Of a stretch of 64,000 bases of DNA, positions 10,767 to 23,506 are shown piece by piece. Each line of letters begins with the position of its first letter. Positions within the stretch are counted from its first letter, which is position 1. The stretch comes from Petrosia ficiformis (taxonomy: Eukaryota; Porifera; Demospongiae; Haplosclerida; Petrosiidae). The notes beneath the pieces were generated by a model that was not told the DNA's origin, did no database searches, and saw nothing but the letters and a program-made list of their open reading frames with translations. Where the stretch lies: assembly GCA_947044365.1 (NCBI GenBank), contig OX345636.1:19136548-19200547 (forward strand), written 5' to 3'. The translations under genes were made by a program, and so were the position numbers.

Positions 10767-13700
10767 TCATTTCATATACTTGTCTTTAATATCTCGAGCT
10801 TTCCTAACATTACCATACTTAATTAATGCTTTTTCAATGTCCTCCCAACACAAGCACTTGTCTAAGTCATGACAAGCATGTAACACTTCAATCAGTTTCT
10901 CCTTTTCTGTCTGCTTCTCTGTATCTATAGTATCTCTCTTGACTTTGGAAATACCCAAGTGAATGGCAAGAGATTTTGAATCTGATATTTCATATTGCAG
11001 CTCCTCATATGCAATTGTTGGGTTCACTGGATGACATGCAGAGGATTCAGCAGAATCTACATGATGTGAAAATATGGCTGGAATGATTTTCCAGGACACA
11101 TAATGATAAAACTGTCCCAGTGTCTTGTTGCTTTGATAGGGTTACCATCCTCTGGCAAATCTGAATTCCCCAGTTTAAGAAACCACACATTTAAACCGAA
11201 TTGATATTAGCATAATTAATAGCATAGCAATTATTGTGAGCTTAATTTTCTTCCATATTATTATGCATAATTATGTTCATACAGGATTTTTTTTCTAGGG
11301 TGGGGAAAATGTCAAGGCTTCTGTTAGTAATTAAGACTTTCACCCTTCTGTGGGAAATTATTGTAAATATTATAATTAATAGTATCAGATGCTTTCTATT
11401 ACTTTATTAACATTATTACTGAAAACCTGCTATTGTATACTTCAAATCATCTGCCTTGTTAGTTTGGATACCAGGTATCTTTTCAATGAGGAAGGGATCT
11501 GGCCTACTGCTCACTAAAGCTTTCTTCATTTTAAATGGTGCGTATGGGTGGATGTTCACAAGTCACTTTAGTCATGTGACTCAGGTGTATAGCTTCTATA
11601 ATTTACTCTCTATCAGATTCTAACTTACTACGCTGGAGAGACAACATGCCAAAGAATCCATGGATACCAAAATTAAGCTTTTGTTATGGCCTGGAAAGTA
11701 GCAAAGTGAGTGTTTAAAGTAAGCTACAAAATTATAAACAATGTAGCAGGAATTCCTGCACAAAATGTTATGGTTGTCCAGACCCTTCCACATTGCAAAA
11801 TGGAGACTACTGCCTTGTTATTCTAGGGCATAGTAAAATTCTAATATACTATCAAAGCTTTGATATATATACTCACTTGATGAAACTGGTATTGATGTTA
11901 TTGGTTCGGAGCTGGAAGGAGTATCTATATACATAGGATAGAATAAAATAGTGATTTAGCATTTTCATAAACTGTCATACATTTCAGATTAAACTTATAA
12001 TAGGTACATCATTCTTATTATCCACAAACTCTATGGCTTTGAAGTTTGAAATTTGAAAACAAATTGCTAAAAACTGAAGTATCGGACTACTATATGAATT
12101 CATACCTGGTGGTGTATATATGAACATAAATCCCAACCATAAGAAAAATGATAGCAGAATAACAGAGCCTATTCCTTTAAGAACAACCATCACTATTGAC
12201 ATTGTGTCTACTTCAGCAGGCTCTCCGTCTTCCTCATCAGTTGAACCTAAAATTTACAAAAATACTAATTACTCTAGTCAATATAAAGCCACATAATCAT
12301 CAGCTATATACATGTACATGTCATTTGTTACAACTTACAAGCAGTGTTTTAGCAAGCTCTGATGGCACACCATTGGCCCAAAGATCTTGTTTGGCAATGC
12401 ACAGTTCTTTCTTAGGGACAGATGGCACACTATTGGGACAAGCCTGAGATGGTGAGCCCTATCCTAACCAGGTCTATGAATGCTCTGTAATCTTGTTTGC
12501 TGGCTTGCTTGAATGTCACCAGTTGCCATATTCTCGATGCCATTCTCCAAAACTAATTTCAAATTCTTGCTTGCTCAGACTCATCACTCCGATTATTATC
12601 ATCTGTCTAGTTATGACTACATTGTCAACTAACTGTATTAACTCTTTGTTAATTGGGTACACACACAAACCTTTGTAGAGTCAATTTGGACTATGTTTAT
12701 ATACCTTATCAAAATCTCTGGTAACAGCGTATAAAACACAACTTTAATACATTCTTATAACAAGTGTTGTGTAGGATAGTCCCATAATACAGTTTTGTGA
12801 TCAGTGGCTATACATGTACATGTTAAAATAAAATTATGGTGTAGAATATTGGTACACCAATACTATATTCCTATCACATATGTTGTGCATATAGAATAAG
12901 AACAGATTGTGTGGAGCCAGACTATATGTATGATACATTTTGTTACACTTCTGTACAAAATCATACACGAACATCCTCTACAAAATGGCCAAATTCATAC
13001 TTGGTTCCACGTTATCTTCTTTTGTGTCCATTGTTCTTTTTCGAAGAGAGGATTTTGTTTTGTTTAGTTCATCTGAAAAAAAAAGAAACAACTAATAATT
13101 ACAATAGTAATGCTTACTATGAGTTAGGAATGATGTTGTACTGTCCTATCATAACAGCTACATGTTGCGTATTATCACTTTATAATCACAAAACAATTTC
13201 CATTTTAGACTTTGACTGATCTCATCTGTTTGAAACAGAATTAGATTAGCAGCAAAGAAACAATACAAGACACGTGTAAATGTATATTCACCGTCTTGTT
13301 TAGAAGTTCATGTTAAACAAGCACTTAAATGCTGTAATGATCGTTTAAGCTATCGGCTAAAATTATACTAAGAATATAGTATATTCCAAATTACATGTAT
13401 ATAGTTAAAAACTGTCCTCATAGGTTTTAAACATTATTTAGCTAATTCGCTGGCAAACAAGTTAGGACTTTTTTGCAGACATTAAACGTTGTTTGTGCAT
13501 ACTTGAGCATACAAATTCCAAAGATCCATTAATTCATCATGGTTGTAGGACTCACCATATTCCCTTTGAATCTCATCTAGTAGTGACTCAATTGTCAACT
13601 CCTCCCTCAGAACATCTAAAACTATCTGAAGTTTACTGGGCTCACTATCTAACACTCTCTCAACATCCAATAATAACTGTATAGATCTAGATAGAACACT

Positions 13701-16072
13701 CTTTGAGGAAACACTTGCATCAGACATAGTACCTAAAACACATAATTCTAAAAATTATTTGCTGTAACACAAAAATGTAGTTGCAGTGACCTAAAGAGCC
13801 ATCTCTATGATTACTATATCCACAATGGTTAATCTTTTATATTTGCACATTCTATACAAACAGGTAGCGAAGGAAATTACGTAATGTTAAGTGTGTTTTT
13901 AAAAAGCTTTTTATTATTCTGAGGGTCCCAAACAACTAATGTGTATGGTTCGAAATAACTGCACTCTATTGAAAAATAGTTAAGTAGAAAACACTGCAAA
14001 AGTTATAAAAGAAGGTAAGAAGAGGAGATATACTGTAAGTATGAGCAGACTGACAATGATGAAACCATCCAGAAACCTCAAGGAAATCCTCCGAGTGTTA
14101 TCAGATGCCCTGTCCTCTTGATTATTTAGAGTATAGGCATCTATGGACGAGACACACTGGTTGGCACTGGTCGGGAATAACCAGTTAACAACCTCTCAGA
14201 TGAGTTAACCACCTCTCAGATATTACATGTATACGGTACTGAGACAGTATTAAGTATATACTGGGATAAAACAGTACTAAATGCAAGTTAGAATCCAACC
14301 ACCACTCTAAATATCCTGGGCAGGATACTGGATGAGACTTAAAGACATAATAGGAATGGTTAAATTGAGGCAATAAAATAATAGGATATCATGTATATAG
14401 AAGCTTTCCCCATAAGTATATACTAGCTATATACATATAAAATTTACATTACATGTACCGGTATATGGTTTTTACTCAACTTATTATAATCACTTTAAAA
14501 AACAATATGTGAATAAGGTCAGCATGGTATGAGCACAGAGTTACAATTATTATAATGTAAACCAGAGTTTTTGATACTTTTTGAAGCATGGACCACATTG
14601 GCTCAACAACGGTTAGTGTGTGCACCATTGGGAATACATCTTGAGCCAATTAACAAAGAGTTAATGCTGTTAGTGACAATATAATCATAATTACCTGCGC
14701 CACTGGCCCAAAGAGAGAAGTGTGCAGTACCAAATAAGAAACTCTTTGGGCCAATGGTAAGCCAAATCAGCTAATCAAGATGTAAACAAATAATTCAATT
14801 CCATAGCTCTTTGTTTTTTGCTTTTTATCAACATATGTAAGTACTTATGTAGGGTTATATGGAAGTAGTTTGTTTAATTTTGGGTCCTCCTGTGATAGTT
14901 AGTACCATCCTGACCTTGTTCGCATGTTTTGATTTTAATTAACAAAGTAGAAGTAACGTACATAAACACATAATTATTAGTCTTGTGTAGCCAGACCCAA
15001 CCCTCTCCTGTGCGAGGGGAAGGGTCTGGTCAACCCACTGTACTAGCGTTCGTCAAGAGTTTAACCAGATATTTGGCTATTTTAGTGGGTGACAAACCGC
15101 TAATAATATTCTAAATTTCTAGTTTCATCTTGTTGTATTGATAGGTTTCATCCATAATGGTTATTAGTCTCAGTCTATCAGAAGTTCATACAATCTTGGC
15201 AGTATATAGTCTTCGCTTGAAGAGTAATGGTCTGGGAACATTGATATAATAAAGTTGTTCCGCTGCAACTATACTTGCAGCGGTTAATTATTGCATTCCC
15301 AAGTATCATGAATATCATTAGTGTAAACATGCACACGCGAGTTCACATGAAGAGATGGATATTCAAGCTTCTGCTATCTTTGCAGCTAGGAACCTTGGAT
15401 ATGAGAAGCTGAAAGATCTGCAGATGGACGTTTTACTTATGACACATTCTCCCTGATATAGCTGTACATGTACCTTGATATCTTGCTTTAATAAAGAAGT
15501 CCACGAAGATAAAACACGCTCTCTAGGTTCTGTAGTTGCTAGTGAATCAGAACCTAGATTCCCCCTTTCTGTTGGAATATCCTTCAGATCATTTCCACAG
15601 CCTAAGCGGTAAACACTTTCAACACCTTCATGTTCCGCCATTTGCAATTGCTATCTGGTCACACCTACTCGACGTACTATATAACCACTAATTGCATTCC
15701 TGCAGAACAACTTCAATATAGCAGTGTTCCCAGACCCTCCGCCTTTCCGTGAGGGTCTGGCTACGCGAGACTAGGCAGTATAGTTGTCAAGGGAAGGTCA
15801 CGTTTATTTTATTTATATATAAAACACAACTGAAGTATGCACTTCCTGCTAGACAAACAACTACATATTAAAAAATAGTTATTTCCACTATTATACAAGC
15901 AACTTAAAGCAAGACAAGTTATAACCACACCCCCTAATAAGTTTAACTATATGAACTTACCTCTGGCTACTACTTCTTTTGCATACAAAGCCGATGCAAT
16001 AATATCTGGATGTGAGATGGCTCCAGATAATTCACTAGAATACTTCTTTAACAAATCAGCAGCACGCGACAT
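10767..16072 (-). CDS. Gene B: CARD-like, transmembrane, death-like domain protein
   Basis: This is a five-exon model: 16072-15961, 13732-13556, 12246-12106, 11924-11877 and 11056-10767, about 255 aa. All four introns are phase 1, and every donor (GTAAGT, GTGAGT, GTATGA, GTGAGT) and acceptor is good. Exons 1-2 encode a helical domain starting MSRAADLLKKYSSEL and ending LLDEIQREYG, read here as a CARD-like death fold. Exon 3 has an acidic linker (STDEEDGEPAEVDT) and one hydrophobic helix (GSVILLSFFLWLGFMFIY). Exon 4 is a short Ser/Pro linker. Exon 5 looks like a death domain: LAIHLGISKVKRDTID, then CWEDIEKALIKYG and ARDIKDKY. The start is chosen because the upstream in-frame codon TAA closes the frame. 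It begins about 130 bp after gene A ends, and the two share exon layout, so they are tandem paralogues. A role in death or immune signalling is inferred from the domains only. Confidence 0.75.
12247..13555 (-). other. Intron 2 of gene B
   Basis: This non-coding stretch separates the second CARD-like exon from the transmembrane exon. Immediately after the donor at 13555 the frame stays open for about 24 codons to a stop at 13482, so a retained intron would give a soluble form lacking the membrane helix. It also holds the partial MITE at 12342-12445. I see no other gene. Confidence 0.5.
12342..12445 (-). repeat. Partial inverted copy of MITE family 1
   Basis: The stretch cagtgttttagcaagctc followed by caccattggcccaaag is the reverse complement of the end of the MITE copies at 35134 and 63431. 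It lies in intron 2 of gene B. Confidence 0.5.
14567..14780 (+). mobile_element. MITE family 1, copy in gene B intron 1
   Basis: A unit of about 210 bp starts gtttttgatac and carries attgggaatacatcttgagcc and ctctttgggccaatgg. Copies with the same order of motifs are at 35134-35331 and 63431-63649. The ends of the better copies are inverted (gtttttgataag / cttatcaaaaac), typical of a non-autonomous DNA transposon. Confidence 0.75.
14978..15773. mobile_element. DNA element with TAGTCT.G inverted termini
   Basis: The left end reads tagtcttgtgtagccagacc and the right end is the inverted counterpart (gggtctggctacgcgagacta), enclosing about 796 bp inside gene B intron 1. A minus-strand open frame at 15363-15647 inside it has no recognisable domain. 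The same terminus forms a 53 bp perfect hairpin at 34751-34803, so it is a dispersed family here. Confidence 0.65.
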
Positions 16073-16204
16073 GATGCTTTTCACAGCAACACGAGGTTCA
16101 ACATTCAATCTCCTTTATGTATGGGTTTGTCTATTACACGCCCGCCCACACAAAAGCAGTAATTATACTGTCACACCAAAAATAACAAAATAATTATACA
16201 TACA

Positions 16205-19200
16205 CTATAATTCAGTTCTATTTTGAAAGTCTTCAACTATAACATCTACAGTATCATTATCTTGATTTGTGTATGATGATGTGATAAGTTCAGTAATATT
16301 AAGTCTCATTCCTAAACACTGGAAAACAGGTACCAAATCCTCAAGACATTGATTCTTACTACTATTACTAATCTCGTCTGATAAATATTCGTCTAGTATT
16401 TTCTTTGAAATACAAATGTCCCCAGATCCTTTCTCATGATATATATATGAACAGTCATTAAAATGTTGTGGTAATATATCATTTAATTCAAGTAGAGTAG
16501 TACAGTTGGTATCGTTGGCAACAGGTGTAATGAGATCCAATTTTAACATAATACGATCTTTCATATTCTCATCAAGTTTATGGCAGTCTACAAAAAAGAT
16601 AAAAACACTTGTTACAATTTTACATTGATGATTGCTACATAATTTGTATTTAGGTATAATAATTATAATTGTGACCATCTCTGAGGGGAAAAAATACTTT
16701 CCTTAATTCACAAAGAAATTTTGTTGTCTTCCTATTGAAAATGGCAGGACAGGAAGTGAAAGAGAGTGCCTTGTGAATTAAAGTACTGATTTCCTTGATT
16801 TTTTCTTTGAACAACAACAGCATTGTAACCAAAATTCATAAATGAAACATTTATGTCTACAGGCCATCTTTATGATTGATTTCTACATCTATTATGGTTG
16901 TAGTCACTAGTCATATACATTTTAAATACAGTTAATAAAAATACATTAATTCCGGGGGCTTGGTCAATTATTGGACGTGGACAAAAAAAACTTGCACAAG
17001 CATTTATGAAAGAAGCATTGATATGGGATTACGTGAAAATGTTTATTTCTTCATTATTATTATGATGAGTGTCAAAAACATTTTTAATGATGTTGTAATC
17101 ATAACAAACCAATACTACACCTAATGGCTGATAATGACTGATAATCTCAGGGCAATCTGCAGCCATCCTATCCCACTGTCCCATGTAGGATAGGTAGGAC
17201 TGTCCAATGGATTCCCCTCTATCACTATACACCATTCTTGTCCTATTGTCAAATAAATCCAGCTTGCTTTAGAAGAGTCAGATTCTACTACAATCTTCCA
17301 TGAGTTCAGATGGCACACCCTTATGCAGATCTGGAGAAATCTATTCATTTGCCTTTAGAATTTGTGTAAAGTAGGTCTTATCATAGCTTAAAACGTAAGC
17401 TTAAACATACACTGTAACATTATCGTCACCTGATTTATTTTTTTAACAGAGTGTAAGACATGACACGCAGGAACAATCTTAGTTTCTGTTTATAATTTGT
17501 TTTGTTTGTTTCCCAGAATATCTTTTGTATATGGAGGTGAGGCTAACCTCACCTCCGCCTTCATCTTCACTCCAGTCTACAAAGAGGAAGTGATTAAATC
17601 AATCTTATCTTTAGACTCCAGTTGAAATTAATACTAAGTCCCTTCCTATCATCTTGCTCTACATTTCTACCTCCCTTACCTGTTTCATCAATCTCAGTCT
17701 AAAAACCTGTTCAATACCATCTCTTTGAAAATGTGCCAACATCACGTCCATTCACAAGAAAGATCATGAACAGGACCTTACCTTAATAACTATAGGCCCA
17801 TCTTTGTTATCCTCATCCTTCAAAAAATTCTGGAGAAGGTGGCTTATACTCCCCCCATGCACTACTTGGATGAACACAACTTTCTCACACTAATCATTCT
17901 AGTGAAGATGTGTTATTGAAGACAGAGGAGGACTGGAGACTTGCTGTGGATAGTTTGTACTACCTTTGAAGTGAAAAACCCGAACAGTGATGATTAAATT
18001 CACCTCGACCTGTAACATACAGGAATGAACAAATCTATTTGGAGTAGTTCTTCTTCATGTTCTTTTCAACATACATAGCTGTGGAGACTGCTGATCAAAG
18101 AGAAAAAAAATTGCAGAGTATGTGAGAGAGACAATAGCGACAGCAACTAATGGCCAAAGAGACGTTTGCAAGAGGTTTTCTGAATGCACCTTCTCAGGCT
18201 TGCCTCACAATGATTAGTATGCATGCTAACATTCTCTAGTTATATAATAATATGACAGTCCCACCTCCCCTATAGCTAACTGGGACAGCAGGAAAATGAC
18301 GTACATTGTATGTTTTGCCATTGGACAATCCAGCCTATCTACATCCAACAGTTATATAGGATGGACAGTGGACACACATGGGAGTCCAATGGACACACAC
18401 AGGAGTCCATTGGACAATCCTATCTATCCTAAATGGGACAGAGGGATATAGGATGGACAGTGGGATATGAATGACACAATGTATGAACTCCCATGTGTCC
18501 CACTGTCCATCTTATCGCACTGCCTCATGTACACCCTGCCGCTTTTGGTAGTCTAATATTATAGGACAGAGTTCAGGGTTCTTTTACAATCCAACTGTCC
18601 CATGTCAGGATATATACATGTAGATGGGACTGTCTAATGGATGTCCTTAGTCCCACCTACCATACATGACAGTACTAGGATACATGACAGTACTAAGATA
18701 TGAATAGCACATTGAATAGAGGGATAGAAAGGGAATCATCCATTGGACAGTGGGAATGTTAATTGCCATTTTGATGTTATTACATGTACATGTATATGTA
18801 TAATTGCATGTAATATCACTAGCTATAATATTACTTTCGAAGAGAAATTTTACACTGGCTCATAAGACAACCTCAGATCTCTCATTTCTGAATGTTTCCT
18901 GTACCTCTGCTCAGTACCTTTAATTAGCAGTAGCTCAGTTTGTAATACGTACACTCCTACATGCAGTGTTCTCCCTAGCCTCTTTTGGAGTAGGGGGCCC
19001 CCACAGCTTCTGCGTCCAAAATCCTTTGATGTGGCAATGGGAGTGGCCTATATTCTTTGATATAGACTCCAGGCCACACCCTCCCCCTACACCTTGATCA
19101 TTTTCTAGGGAGAACACTGACATGCAGGAGTGTGGAAATAGTGAGCCAACTGCCGGATATTTTGGCCTATTTTCACCACTTTCATCCTGCTCCACATATA

Positions 19201-22131
19201 CTTGGTAATTTTGTATACAGTTCAGTTTCAATTTACAGGACATTCATTAAACAATGTCCTATATGACTAGCTGTTTCCACACCACTGCTTGCATGTACAT
19301 GTATATACAATAATAATTCCCCCCCAAAAGGGTATACTGGTTGAATCACTTGGTAATATCATACAGTTAAATACCAACATTACAATTACAGTCACACCAA
19401 TCTCATGGTAATAAAAAAGTATGAAAGAACACTCAAATTGTACTTTTTAAGTGGTCACGTAATTACATATAAATTGACTTGACAAAATTACAATACTACA
19501 TGTAGTTTCTCACCAACTGATATGGAGGGGTATGTTGATAGAAAGAAGAAATATAGAAGAACAAATATAAATATACCAGCTAATGTCCCAATAGAACCAA
19601 ATATTGCAAATTTTATAATAGCATCTTCTTCTGCATCTGAATAATTATAAAAAAACAAGATAAATGGAAAAGAAAGTAATCCCTATGATAGCTTTGTAAT
19701 GGATTTACTCTTACTTCTATCTTTATTATCAATTATTAATTGTGAATGGCAAACTCCTTTGCAGTTCAGATTGTTTACTAATAAGTGAAATCTACAGATC
19801 TGGTACTGGCTCAACATATATAATGCTCAAAGTGACAGTATATTGTCCTGAGCTCCTGACAGTTAATCATTGATGTATTTGAAATCCAAATCTATTATGT
19901 TATTTCTTTCTTACTTTTCTATAAGGTTCTTGCATAACATTTGCAATGTCTTTGCTACAACACTTTTTAATTGCAGTTTCTACAAGCTGTTTCTCCCAGT
20001 TGCTTGAGCACATGTTCTTTCCACTTATAAATTCAAAGCTTTTTTTAATCCTACGATAAAATGTCCATGTTCTAAATTAACCTTTACAACACATTGACAT
20101 CTATAGTTGTCAATACAGGTTGCATTTTAAACATTTTCCAACCAAATGTCTTCACAAGACAGTCCACTAAAGGTCATTCAAAAATCGACACTACACAAGA
20201 CTGAGTAGCCAATTAAAATTGTAAGCAATGGATATACTAAAGTCATGCCAAGTGTGACTGACTATTTGGTATGCAGTTTTCTTCTGTCTAACCAACATGA
20301 GTTATGTCTGTTTAAACAATAATAATTATAATATTATATTGCTAATCTCATAGCAAGTTGATCTCATGAGAGTTTATCTTGTGGGAGTCGATCTTATGGA
20401 AGGAATCCGCGTATTGGCTTAGTCCACCGATGATGTCTATATACATAAGTTACAGGTAACCTATTTTTGAATATTAATTACCTACATGTACATTTCCTCT
20501 ATATATTTCTGCTATGTAGTATATCATAACCTCATCAAATTTGTCATACAGAGTTTAGTGTACAACAAACAAGCTGAACATAATTTAGGATCACATCATA
20601 AACAATTTTCAAGATAGATCTCCAACAAATGCAGACATCTAGAATGCCAAAACTTTGGAATTACTGCTAGTTCTGAAACTTTGTAAAGACATTCAAGATC
20701 TTCTTGCAGAAAGATTGACAGATGTCTAGCACTAAATATGTTGCCTCACTAGTGCTCAAACTTCAAATGCTCATTTCGTTTTATTCATAGACATACATAG
20801 GCTTGCTTTGGTACATTTGTATCTTAGGCTTTCTCAGAAGCTCTTTTATGTGGTAACGTCTCTCAAAAAAAGTTACAATTTTAAAAGTTGCAAAACTGAG
20901 AAAGAGCTGAAAATGCATCTGCCCACACATTATACATGTATTTGATTAAAACTTGAAGAGGTATCCAAGTACTCTCAATAATTATTTAACTTGGTACTCA
21001 AATCCATTTTTCTACTCATGGGCCAAGTCTAATCAATAGTGAAAACAAAAACACAAATATCAAGAGTAATAATGACAGCATCAACAACAATAACAAGATA
21101 TATTGAGAAAAAAAGCATCCCTATAATCGCTTTGTGATGATTATGTATCAATGTCTAAAACTCCACAACTTATTATACTTACATGTATATACTTGTTAAA
21201 GATTTTTGCATCATCTTTATACTGTTTCTCTGCTATATACAACAGTTATTATTAGTATTAGTTGCAGTTTTACATTCTTCCTGAATTTTCCCATTGGTAT
21301 GTAGCTAGAGCATGCGTTATTTTACTCGCCACACCCATTAATTGACTGAGCCCCCCTGGAATGGTGCAACTTCTTTAACTAGGCATATTTGCGTAAGTGA
21401 CACAGACATATATATAATCATACATTAAACCCCGTGAAAAGCAATTATAGGGATGCCCCTGTGGCCCATGAAAACATCAATAAGAAACGAATAATAATTA
21501 GAATGTTTGTTATTGTGGGATATAATTATGTGTAACATAACAGTTATAATGTTGATATTATGCTTTATTAAACAAACTAGTGTAAGAAATTTCTAACTGT
21601 TTTTACTAAATAACCCTAATTGTGGTTATGATTTGGGGGTGGGCCCTGGTTTGAAAAGTAGAGACATACGGTTTGGACCAGGCTCTTAGTTAACCAACTA
21701 TTAGCTAGACCTTATGAGAATAAAATATGTTACTCACAGTATTCCTTTTCCATCTTTACAGCTACTGAATCTAGCACTTCATGACGTTTCAACATATCTA
21801 TCATAGCAGGAAAGGCATCGGGATCATCATATAGAATTCTACGAATTACTGAAATCATTGTTGAAGCATAAACTATATCCAAGTCTGGTTCAGCTCTATT
21901 TATAGTTTTAACCATCTCCATAAAATATCTATCACCAATATAATTATCATTATACAGTGAGCTAGCCAATGAGGCTCCTTGACTAGTTCTACTCATAGCT
22001 CCTTTGAGCAACTGGGTATTGTATTTCTTCACAATTCTTTTAACTCTCTTGGCTCTGTTGTCCCTCATTCTGTCGTTTACAGCTTTCCTGACACTAGCTT
22101 TCAAATTCCTAATATGTTTGCTCAGTGTCAT
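16205..22131 (-). CDS. Gene A: CARD-like, transmembrane protein with Cys/sequon-rich C-terminus
   Basis: This is a three-exon model: 22131-21738, 19636-19514 and 16587-16205, about 299 aa, with both introns in phase 1. Donors are T/GTGAGT and G/GTGAGA; acceptors are TTATTCAG and TTTTTTGTAG. Exon 1 starts MTLSKHIRNLKASV, has a basic stretch (RAKRVKRIVKKYN), then a helical domain ending MIDMLKRHEVLD and KMEKEY. This aligns with gene B by KKY, LxxAxS, ASxLY, RxxLxxDP and the closing EY at the intron. Exon 2 is the transmembrane exon (IIKFAIFGSIGTLAGIFIFV, then LLYFFF). Exon 3 gives 126 residues with six Cys and six N-x-S/T sequons and no family I recognise, which suggests a luminal or extracellular part. 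ATG 22131 is chosen because the frame further upstream lacks ATG; an upstream exon is possible. Function is unknown; an adaptor or receptor with a cytosolic death fold fits. Confidence 0.7.
17690..17930 (+). pseudogene. Decayed non-LTR retrotransposon reverse-transcriptase fragment
   Basis: Plus-strand translation with frameshifts gives TSIHKKDHEQD, then LNNYRPIFVILILQKILEKV and YLDEHNFLT. This follows the order of the conserved LINE reverse-transcriptase block (KK..., NYRPISLL, ILEKV, YL..N). The frame must be changed at about 17780, so the copy is dead. It sits in gene A intron 2. Confidence 0.65.
18964..19120. mobile_element. Short MITE with CAGTGTTCTC termini
   Basis: The left end is cagtgttctccctag and the right end ctagggagaacactg, a perfect 15 bp inverted pair. 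Both sides are flanked by ACATG, a possible but weak duplication because that motif is very common here. A larger relative is at 27092-27413. Confidence 0.75.
19637..21737 (-). other. Intron 1 of gene A
   Basis: I see no coding sequence. Pieces of a dispersed repeat with the end catccctataatcgcttt occur at 21117, with an inverted counterpart agcaattatagggatg ending near 21460. A related single end is at 19679. The rest is AT-rich unique-looking sequence. Confidence 0.45.
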
Positions 22132-23506
22132 CGCGACATGCGTTCTATAAAGGGCCGGGTTTAAAATAATAGGCAAACCCTCCGTGAACTTTACAGCATG
22201 CTGAGTTCCTTACTGTTCAAAACACCCAGTAAAAACATTGAATCATCTTCTCCTCTAACCCAAGCAGACAGGAAACCAGATATAATGAAGAATGAAACAA
22301 ACAAGAGCAAGAGACGGAGTTTGCATTTCCTTTTGCACTTCCATACAATATTACAAGTCAGTTGAGGATGTATGAATAGAGACTGAAAGAGGTATTTCGT
22401 CACATATCATGTTGTACAATTTAAAATTAAAATGAAATTAATAATTATGTATGCATCAATAGTGATGTTATATGGAAGTGGTTAACTAGTATAATTTTGT
22501 TGATATTAAAATTGTCCTTTTCCAGTTTTGACACCCTCCCAATCTAGTTTGTGTGCTTTTTCACCTTTGATATACCTAGTCTACATGTTCTTTCATTTTA
22601 AAAAAAAATATCTTTGCAGACAGTGAGTAACTGCCTTTATTAAGCTGAATATAGCTAGAATAGACCTTATGCAGCTGACGTCAGAAGGTAGAATTTTCCG
22701 GATATTTATCGTATTATGAGTGGCAAAAAAAATGGTTGTTTCTATTGCAATCTCTTGAAAAAGCACGCTTCCAATCATGTGCAGACAATATGTTGTTTAA
22801 TTCCAATTGGGAACTACCAAACTGTTGAGAATCATCAAATTTCTGTGCAGAAAGTCGATGATTACTTTACTTACATTACTTGCTTTACTTTAAGCATGCA
22901 TGCAGTAGAGAGAACACAGCAAGTAATGGACGCCACTACACTGTAGTGTATAGTATCTTGCCACTCAAAATGGTGGATTTACCATATATGTCCATGTTGG
23001 ATGACATCATTGCACAAGGTCTATATGAAAGCAAAACACAAAGAAACCATTTTGTTACATGGAAGTGGTTAGTATAATTTTGTTGCTAAGGCAAATCTAG
23101 TTTATATGCTTTTTCAGTTTTGACATCCCTACATGTATGTTCTTGCATTTAATAGTAATTGTTTATTTTTTATGAATGGGCAGCTACAATAGAAGTCACA
23201 TGAATAATTATAGTAATTTAAGTAATTTTGTGAAATATAATGCTAATATTGAAGAGATGAGTCCAAGAAAGAAGTGAGGCAATCAATATCTTCAAGGTGC
23301 ATTTAATTTCATAAACCATGTCAAAATTTCTTTAAAGAGAAAACATTTGTAGCTATACTTGATTCACCAATACATGGCAATAATTATATATCTTTTCTCA
23401 CACTGAATTTTAGCTGAAAGAACAGCTGAACTATTATATAAATGAGTGATAATTTTTGACAGTAATTATAATTTATGATACAATAAATTCAGCAATAGCT
23501 TATTTG
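22132..23506. other. Intergenic region between AP1AR-like gene and gene A
   Basis: I see no supported gene. Two diverged direct copies of a roughly 100 bp segment (beginning tggaagtggttan and continuing with attttgttg and ttttgacatccct) lie at 22475-22590 and 23057-23145 and bracket the middle of the region. The open frames at 22191-22403 and 22716-23077 show no domain. The gene A promoter should be in the left part. Confidence 0.45.

Larger units (their letters stand above)
16588..19513 (-). other. Intron 2 of gene A
   Basis: This intron of 2.9 kb holds the decayed LINE fragment, a 157 bp MITE at 18964-19120, and many scattered copies of a short motif related to ccattggacagt and its complement (17140-17250 and 18290-18760). 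The small open frames inside it, for example 17029-17348 on the minus strand, are built from those motifs. I see no gene. Confidence 0.5.

Noticed and set aside
13482..13556. Gene B ending at the 13482 stop as its main form
   Set aside because: A good GTGAGT donor at 13555 joins in phase to the membrane exon, matching the layout of gene A; the stop is kept only as a possible retained-intron form.
15363..15647. 94-residue minus-strand frame
   Set aside because: It lies inside the inverted-end element 14978-15773, in a gene B intron, and has no recognisable domain or splice fit.
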